From positions 1 through 26,742 of the forward strand of contig DEWM01000047.1 in the NCBI GenBank assembly GCA_002363635.1: DNA of 26,742 bases, read 5' to 3'. The notes beneath the pieces were generated by a model that saw nothing but the letters and a program-made list of their open reading frames with translations, ran no database searches and was not told the origin of the DNA. The stretch comes from Caryophanales bacterium UBA3210 (GTDB lineage Bacteria > Bacillota_I > Bacilli_A > RFN20 > CAG-449). Below are positions 21,952 to 26,742 of the stretch, piece by piece. The position numbers were made by a program, and so were the translations under genes. How positions within the stretch are numbered: position 1 is the stretch's first letter; each line of letters starts with the position of its first letter.

Positions 21952-22716
21952 ATGGATAAGAAAACGACAATTATTGCTTTTACTGGTAAAGGTGGTGTAG
22001 GTAAAACGTCTATATCTGCATTGACCGTTAGATTATTAAAAGAAGCTTATCTAGATAAAAAGATTCTTGCAATTGATGCTGATCCTGCAATTGGACTATC
22101 GGTAGCACTTGGAGTTGAAGTTTCTTCAACAGTTGACGATATTCGTAAGTTATTTGTTAACCAAGTTGAAAATGGGGATACAAAGGCTGCGATTGAAATG
22201 CTTGGTGAAGCTAAATTCCAAATGTTTGATTCCTTAGTGGAAATGGATAATATCAGTTTCCTTGCTATTGGTAGACCTGAGGCTGCAGGATGTTACTGCA
22301 AGGTAAATGCATATCTAAAAGAAGTTATTTCTTTAATTGCTTCAAATTATGATTATGTCGTAATAGATGGAGAAGCAGGAATTGAACAAGTTAATCGAAG
22401 AGTAATGGAAAAAGTTACTCATTTAATCTTAGTAAGCGATGCTTCAAAGAAAGGCTTACAAGTAGTACAAACAATTCATAAAGTTGCTAGTGATTTAGTA
22501 ATGTTTGAAAAAGCTGGATTGATTGTAAATAGAATGATTGATTTATCTTATAAAGACAAATTAGATACAGGTAATTTAGAATTACTTGCTTGTATCGAAG
22601 ATGATAAGAATATGGCTTATAACGATATGAATGGAAATAGTGTCTTTGAAATGAGTGAAGAGGCACCTATCTATAAAAAAACAAAAATGGCTTTAAATAA
22701 ATTAGGAATATTATAG
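21952..22716 (+). CDS. CooC-type P-loop ATPase (nickel or cluster insertion)
   Basis: A MinD/ArsA/NifH-class (SIMIBI) ATPase, 254 aa with the ATG at 21952. The deviant Walker A KGGVGKTS (13-20, with the extra Lys13), AIDADPAIGLS (switch I region) and YDYVVIDGEAG (134-143) are clear. GCYCKVN carries a CxC motif at Cys114 and Cys116, which in CooC binds a metal at the dimer interface and is diagnostic against MinD or ParA. In carbon monoxide dehydrogenase maturation CooC uses ATP to insert nickel into the C-cluster; related proteins serve acetyl-CoA synthase (AcsF). Here the next two genes encode 2-hydroxyacyl-CoA dehydratase-like Fe-S proteins, so it may load or remodel a metal cluster in them. 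The GTGAGG ribosome site overlaps the end of the CooT-like gene. Confidence 0.9.
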   Translation: MDKKTTIIAFTGKGGVGKTSISALTVRLLKEAYLDKKILAIDADPAIGLSVALGVEVSSTVDDIRKLFVNQVENGDTKAAIEMLGEAKFQMFDSLVEMDNISFLAIGRPEAAGCYCKVNAYLKEVISLIASNYDYVVIDGEAGIEQVNRRVMEKVTHLILVSDASKKGLQVVQTIHKVASDLVMFEKAGLIVNRMIDLSYKDKLDTGNLELLACIEDDKNMAYNDMNGNSVFEMSEEAPIYKKTKMALNKLGIL

Positions 22717-22730
22717 AGGAGTAATACGAT

Positions 22731-23930
22731 ATGAAAGATTTAAAACATTTATATTATTTCGAGCACTTACTTGATGATGCAAATAATGAACTTGTAAGAA
22801 AAGCTCAAGAAGAAGGCAGAAAGTGTGTTGGTAGCGTATGTTACCAAGTACCAGAACCATTAATTAATCTTGGAAATGTTTTTGGTGTAAGACTTAGAGC
22901 ACCTAAGACTGGTTCACTTGAAATGGGTACTTATTATATGACTTCATTCTTATGTGAATTCTCAAGAGCATTACTTGAAAGAGCACTTGAAGGTGGTTAT
23001 CAATTCTTAGATTGTATCTTAGCACCTGATGGATGCACTATGATCAATAGATGCGTAGAAAATATGGAATTATTAAAGATTAATGAAAAGCCAGATTTTT
23101 TCTATCAGTATTTAGAAGTACCAATGAAAGATGACCTAAATGCATTAAACCTTTATATTGGTCAATGTAAAGAAAAGGTCTTAAAACCTTTACATGATAA
23201 ATTTGGTGTAGATATTTCTGATGAAGCATTAAGAAAATCTGTTGAAGAACATAATAAGATTTGTAGATTAATTACTGAAATTGGTAATTATAGAAAAGAA
23301 GATAATCCACGTATTACTGGTTATGAATTCCATATTATTTGTATGTGTACTTATGTTGCTCCTCACGATATGTTAATTCAAAAATTAGAAGAAACATTAG
23401 AGGAATTAAAAACAAGAAAACCAGATGATAATTTCCATAAGAAATATAGAGCAAGAGTTTGCTTAGTAGGTTCAGAAGTTGATGATGTCGATATGGTTAA
23501 ATTAATTGAAGAATCAGGTGCATATGTTGCGGCAGATAGATTCTGCTTTGGTTCTTTACCAGGTAGAGAAGAAATCATCTTAAATGATGAAGAAGATGTA
23601 TTAACACAAATTTGTAGACATTATATGCATTCAACAATGTGTCCTAGACATATGAATTTACCAAAATGGAAGAGAAGAAAAGAATTTGTTAATGAAATTG
23701 CAAAAGAATATAAATGTGATGGCATTATCTATGAACAAATGAAATTCTGTGATCCTTGGGCATACGAAAGAATGACTGGTACTTATGTTATGAGAGAAGA
23801 ATATGGATATCCTGTCTTATCAGTTGATAGACCATATGCTGTCGGTACATCAGGTCAGTTAAAGACTCGTGTTCAAGCATTCGTAGAAAGTGTTGAAATC
23901 AAGAAAATTCAACAGGGAGGAAAAAAATAA
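22731..23930 (+). CDS. 2-hydroxyacyl-CoA dehydratase D-component family protein (HgdB-like)
   Basis: A Fe-S protein of the 2-hydroxyacyl-CoA dehydratase / benzoyl-CoA reductase / double-cubane-cluster family, 399 aa. Family landmarks: SVCYQVPEPLINLGNVFGVRL (Cys37), LCEFSRALLE (Cys75), FLDCILAPDGCTMINRC (Cys102, Cys108), and MKFCDPWAYE (Cys340), the three usual cluster-ligand positions being Cys37, Cys102 and Cys340. It is Cys-rich overall (16 or more). These proteins receive electrons from an ATP-driven activator; substrates vary from 2-hydroxyacyl-CoAs and benzoyl-CoA to small molecules such as acetylene. There is no CoA-transferase, acyl-CoA dehydrogenase or CoA ligase nearby, so classical amino-acid fermentation is not supported. 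GAGGAG ribosome site. Confidence 0.88.
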   Translation: MKDLKHLYYFEHLLDDANNELVRKAQEEGRKCVGSVCYQVPEPLINLGNVFGVRLRAPKTGSLEMGTYYMTSFLCEFSRALLERALEGGYQFLDCILAPDGCTMINRCVENMELLKINEKPDFFYQYLEVPMKDDLNALNLYIGQCKEKVLKPLHDKFGVDISDEALRKSVEEHNKICRLITEIGNYRKEDNPRITGYEFHIICMCTYVAPHDMLIQKLEETLEELKTRKPDDNFHKKYRARVCLVGSEVDDVDMVKLIEESGAYVAADRFCFGSLPGREEIILNDEEDVLTQICRHYMHSTMCPRHMNLPKWKRRKEFVNEIAKEYKCDGIIYEQMKFCDPWAYERMTGTYVMREEYGYPVLSVDRPYAVGTSGQLKTRVQAFVESVEIKKIQQGGKK

Positions 23931-23931
23931 T

Positions 23932-25479
23932 ATGGGCGCTAAAATCGGTAGTGAAAAATTAGGTAACCTATATTCAGGAGGACCTGTCCGTAAAAGAAGA
24001 GAATGGCGTGGACTTAAAGATACAATATATGATTTCTTTAGATGGCTTGGAATTATGTTAATGCTAGGCAAGTTCATTGTTCGTCCAAGAAACTTAAAAG
24101 CGATGTTTAGATATAGATGGATGAGTAACTATTTATTCGTCCCTATGATGATTGATAGACACACAGTTGGCTTAAGAGGTGAACAACTTCGTATTGCTCA
24201 CGCAGAATACGACTTAGTTGCTAAAGACGTTGCTCAATTACTTGGAGACTGCTTTAGAGCAGATAAAAGATGTGGTAACGATAAGAAATTCTCTAAGAAA
24301 ATTGTTATTCTTGATGAAAATGAAATGTTTACAATTATGTGCGGTTTCCCTAATTTAAAATGTGTTTCTTGGGAAACAGCAGCTTGCTACGTATCAGTAT
24401 TATTAAATGGGGCTTCTATGACTCATTACTTAGATGTAGTACAGCAAATGGGTTTACCAGGGGATGTTTGTCCTATGCCTGCAGCAGAAGCTGGTATTGT
24501 AATTGATGATGACGCTCCAATTTATGGTGCTTGTGCAGTTCAATGTAATACAACATGTGACGGCTCTTTAATGGGAAACGGTGTTATGAGTCGTTTCTAC
24601 GAAAGAAACGGAATCCCTTGTTTCCAAATTGCTGCTCCATTAAGACATACTGAAGATGGCGTTCAAGATTATGCCGCACAAGAAATTAGAAATGCAATTA
24701 AGTTCATCGAAGATAACACTGGTGAAAAATGGAATTGGGATGCATATTTCAAAAATATTAAGAGATTCAATGCTGAAAACAAACATAGATTTGGTTGGAT
24801 GGAAATGTCTAGAACTAAATATCCACAGGTCTTTGGCGCTAACTTAGCTTTATATGCAGAAACTACATATATGGCAGTTGCAGGTAGAGCACCAGCATTC
24901 TTAAAAGCTGATGAAAAGATTACAAAATTAGCAGAAAAAGCATATAAAAAACAAAATTTAGTAGTTAAAGAACATCGCCATAGAGCAATTATTTGGGGCG
25001 TTCAAGCTCAATACTATACTGACTTCTTACCATGGCTTCAAAACTGCTGGGGTATCTTACCATTAGTTGATATGTTATCTTTAGTCTATTTTGAAAAATG
25101 TTCAGAAAATGATAAAGATCAAGCAATTTACGATATTGCTAAGCTATACCAAGAAATGATCATGAGAAATAGAACTCATGGTGGTTACGAAGTTCTTCTT
25201 GATGACTTATGGAGATTTGTTGAATATTATAACGCAGATATGGTTATTTTATGGGAACACATCTCATGTAAGGCTCTTGATGGTATGCATGGTTTATTTG
25301 AAGAAAGAGCAAGAGAACACGGCGTTAAATTAGTTTGGGTTAACCACGACTTAATGGATCCACGTGTTGTTAAACGCCAAGCAATTAGAGATGACGTCAA
25401 TAGATATATGAGATCTGTTTTAAGAGAAGAACCATTAGATCCTACTCTTGAAAACATTGACGATGAAAAATCATATTAG
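23932..25479 (+). CDS. 2-hydroxyacyl-CoA dehydratase-like protein (HgdA-like), large subunit with N-terminal extension
   Basis: The partner Fe-S subunit, 515 aa, longer than typical HgdA or HgdB (about 380-480). Residues 1-90 form a basic, hydrophobic N-terminal extension (RKRREWRGLKD, then FFRWLGIMLMLGKFIV, which could sit at a membrane). The family part follows with Cys180 in GDVCPMPAAEAG, CAVQCNTTCDGSLMG (Cys201, 205, 209), and HISCKALDGMHG (Cys446). The three positions match cluster-ligand places in HgdA-like subunits; the CxxxCxxxC run is extra and could hold another metal or cluster. The start is the ATG at 23932 after GGGAGG; an in-frame codon at 23890 lies inside the previous gene and is not used. 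It probably forms a heterodimer with the preceding protein. Confidence 0.85.
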   Translation: MGAKIGSEKLGNLYSGGPVRKRREWRGLKDTIYDFFRWLGIMLMLGKFIVRPRNLKAMFRYRWMSNYLFVPMMIDRHTVGLRGEQLRIAHAEYDLVAKDVAQLLGDCFRADKRCGNDKKFSKKIVILDENEMFTIMCGFPNLKCVSWETAACYVSVLLNGASMTHYLDVVQQMGLPGDVCPMPAAEAGIVIDDDAPIYGACAVQCNTTCDGSLMGNGVMSRFYERNGIPCFQIAAPLRHTEDGVQDYAAQEIRNAIKFIEDNTGEKWNWDAYFKNIKRFNAENKHRFGWMEMSRTKYPQVFGANLALYAETTYMAVAGRAPAFLKADEKITKLAEKAYKKQNLVVKEHRHRAIIWGVQAQYYTDFLPWLQNCWGILPLVDMLSLVYFEKCSENDKDQAIYDIAKLYQEMIMRNRTHGGYEVLLDDLWRFVEYYNADMVILWEHISCKALDGMHGLFEERAREHGVKLVWVNHDLMDPRVVKRQAIRDDVNRYMRSVLREEPLDPTLENIDDEKSY

Positions 25480-25497
25480 TGAAAGGAATTATATAAA

Positions 25498-26298
25498 ATG
25501 AAATATTTTGGTGGTTGTGATTCAGGTAGTACATATACAAAATGTGTAATTATCGACGAAAATGGAAAAATGGTGGCAGATGTTACTTTAAGATCAAGAA
25601 TTAATTCAGTTTTATCTGCTCAAGATGCTTTAGATCAGGCAGTTGCAAAAGTTCCTGAACTTAAATCCGCTCAAGATTTAGCATATTTAGTTGGTACAGG
25701 ATATGGTAGAAATAAAGTTCCTTTTGCAGATGAAAACATTTCTGAAATTTCTTGCCACGCTATGGGTGTACACGTCGCAGACCCATCAGTAAAAGCAATT
25801 ATTGATATTGGTGGACAAGACGTTAAAGGTATTGCAGTAGATAAAGATGGTACAGTTTTAAACTTTGCTATGAACGATAAATGTGCTGCGGGTACTGGTA
25901 GATTCTTCGAAGCAATGGCAAGAGCATTTGAAATGAACTTAGATGAATTCTCAAATTTATCATTAAAAGCAAAGAATATCATTCCTATTACTGCTCAATG
26001 TACAGTATTCGCTGAATCAGAAGTCATTTCACTTGTCGGTGAAGGTAAACCAATGGATGAAATTGCTGCAGGTATTGAATTCTCAGTTGCAAAACGTTGT
26101 TTCGTTATGGCAAAGAAAGCTGGTGCAGTTGATTCAATTACATTAACTGGTGGATGTGCTAAAAACGCTGGCTTAAAAGATGCTATTCAAAGAGTTCTTA
26201 GATTAAAAGTAATCGATTTACCAATTGACCCTCAATTAATGGGTGCTCTTGGTGCAGCAGAATTTGCTAGACAAAAAGGACTAGCAGAAGGTAATTAA
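25498..26298 (+). CDS. ATP-dependent activator of the dehydratase-like enzyme (BadF/BcrA/HgdC family archerase)
   Basis: An ASKHA-fold ATPase homodimer that uses ATP hydrolysis to push an electron into its partner. 266 aa, close to HgdC (about 260). Motifs are CDSGSTYTKCVIID (phosphate-1), GTGYGRNKV, IDIGGQDVKGI (phosphate-2), NDKCAAGTGRFFE with Cys129, TAQCTVFAESEVISL with Cys168, and LTGGCAKN. Cys129 and Cys168 sit almost exactly where HgdC has its [4Fe-4S] ligands (about 127 and 166), so the bridging cluster should be present. Electrons would come from ferredoxin or flavodoxin, not encoded here. It follows the HgdA-like gene by 18 bases with ribosome site AAAGGAA. The finding of activator plus two substrates of the dehydratase family strongly supports a working archerase system. 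Confidence 0.93.
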   Translation: MKYFGGCDSGSTYTKCVIIDENGKMVADVTLRSRINSVLSAQDALDQAVAKVPELKSAQDLAYLVGTGYGRNKVPFADENISEISCHAMGVHVADPSVKAIIDIGGQDVKGIAVDKDGTVLNFAMNDKCAAGTGRFFEAMARAFEMNLDEFSNLSLKAKNIIPITAQCTVFAESEVISLVGEGKPMDEIAAGIEFSVAKRCFVMAKKAGAVDSITLTGGCAKNAGLKDAIQRVLRLKVIDLPIDPQLMGALGAAEFARQKGLAEGN

Positions 26299-26300
26299 TT

Positions 26301-26519
26301 ATGGGTACAGCTTTAATTATCTTAAGCTGGGTTTTATTCCCAGGTTTAGGCCTTCCTTTATGGGCAAGTATTGTTTTAACAGTTGTTGGAGGATTAATTG
26401 CATTCTTTGCATTATTATTCATTGTTTATTTCTTCAATTTAGATATGAAGTTAACAAGCAAACTATATCCTTTATTACAAAAACATTACGATAAGATTAA
26501 AAGAAATCGTCAAATTTAA
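26301..26519 (+). CDS. Small membrane protein (two predicted helices) in the dehydratase operon
   Basis: A 72-aa protein with two hydrophobic stretches (about 3-21 and 22-46, the second very Phe/Leu-rich) and a basic cytosolic C-terminal tail (KLTSKLYPLLQKHYDKIKRNRQ). It begins two bases after the activator stop with ribosome site AAGGTAATT, so it belongs to the operon. I recognise no family. It might anchor the complex, complementing the membrane-prone N-terminal extension of the HgdA-like subunit. Confidence 0.65.
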   Translation: MGTALIILSWVLFPGLGLPLWASIVLTVVGGLIAFFALLFIVYFFNLDMKLTSKLYPLLQKHYDKIKRNRQI

Positions 26520-26523
26520 TTTA

Positions 26524-26742
26524 TGAAGATTTACGATGAAGTTATAAAAAATATTAGTGCACTAGTATCTTCTAGTGCACCGATAACTTTAGATAAATCA
26601 TCAGCGTGGAATGAAACTGATCAAAATGAAATCATTTTTAAGAATGAGACTGCTTATGAGCTAGGAGAGAGTTCTTTATATTCTTTAAGTGGAATTATGC
26701 TAACTTCTTCTGAAAGTCTTGTTAAAGATGATGAAATTGTTT
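26524..26742 (+). CDS. Unknown protein, 3' end outside the window
   Basis: The frame from the ATG at 26524 is open to the last base; 73 residues are visible. It starts 4 bases after the small membrane-protein stop and so is in the same operon, though no clear Shine-Dalgarno is seen. The start MKIYDEVIKNISALV is a helix, followed by NETAYELGESSLYSLSG and SESLVKDDEIV, an acidic, Ser-rich soluble sequence with no membrane segment or Cys so far. I have the impression that similar proteins accompany 2-hydroxyacyl-CoA dehydratase-like genes elsewhere, but cannot verify this. A strong inverted repeat lies within its first 60 bases. Confidence 0.6.
26557..26580. repeat. Perfect 9-bp inverted repeat inside the last gene
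   Basis: GTGCACTAG (26557-26565) pairs with CTAGTGCAC (26572-26580) around TATCTT. No T-run follows, so it is not a terminator. It falls at codons 12-19 of the partial gene. Confidence 0.6.

Noticed and set aside
21518-26742. Interpretation as a carbon monoxide dehydrogenase operon
   Set aside because: CooC and CooT are present, but neither dehydratase-like protein has CooS features, and the activator has the HgdC-type Cys129/Cys168 arrangement.
21518-26742. Interpretation as a classical amino-acid fermentation (2-hydroxyglutarate, lactate or phenyllactate) cluster
   Set aside because: No CoA-transferase, 2-hydroxyacid dehydrogenase, acyl-CoA dehydrogenase or EtfAB gene is visible, so the sequence does not support that pathway here; genes outside the window could change this.
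1-26742. CRISPR arrays, tRNA or rRNA genes, insertion sequences, integrases and long direct repeats
   Set aside because: I looked for regularly spaced repeats, cloverleaf-like segments, transposase motifs and terminal repeats and found none I could support.

Overview
The window is AT-rich bacterial DNA (by eye about 30% GC) with densely packed genes, purine-rich Shine-Dalgarno sites, hairpin plus T-run terminators and mostly TTA, AGA and AAA codons. This fits a low-GC Gram-positive of the Bacilli/Erysipelotrichia/RF39 kind. TGA works as a stop (the NSUN-type gene ends in TGA just before a terminator) and Trp is TGG, so the mycoplasma code is not used. I see no tRNA, rRNA, CRISPR array, transposase or integrase.

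Layout. 1-2511 is the 3' part of a large superfamily I helicase with a Vsr/PD-(D/E)XK-like nuclease domain, convergent with an rRNA m5C methyltransferase-type gene (2550-3455, minus). Then come a 31-codon microORF with its own ribosome binding site and terminator, a 10-helix EamA-type transporter, efp, and an SDR reductase behind an efp terminator, possibly the EF-P-modifying 5-aminopentanone reductase. 6433-7689 (minus) is a PLP enzyme of the methionine gamma-lyase/aluminium-resistance family.

7896-20450 is a beta-glucan oligosaccharide locus. A LacI-family repressor heads a minus-strand operon with a GH1 beta-glucosidase, an aldose 1-epimerase and a cytosolic CelC-like GH5 endoglucanase. 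Divergent from it is a GH94 cellobiose phosphorylase. Convergent with that is a complete CUT1 sugar ABC transporter (lipoprotein, two permeases, ATPase). Imported beta-glucosides would be cut by GH5 and GH1 or by phosphorolysis, and the epimerase would interconvert sugar anomers. Seven operator-like sites with a central CG, several close to CTTAAACGTTTTCG, lie at the three promoter regions and suggest one local LacI regulon.

After an unrecognised 187-aa gene (20648-21211) and a 306-base control region with a Fur-box-like site, 21518 to the end is one plus-strand operon: a small His-containing helical protein, a CooT-type nickel-binding protein, a CooC-type ATPase with its CxC motif, two 2-hydroxyacyl-CoA dehydratase-family (HgdB/HgdA-like) Fe-S proteins, their BcrA/BadF/HgdC-type ATP-driven activator, a small membrane protein, and the start of another gene. 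Nickel-insertion factors beside an archerase/dehydratase-type Fe-S system, with no carbon monoxide dehydrogenase in view, is the most unusual part of the window and the best candidate for an undescribed metalloenzyme system.
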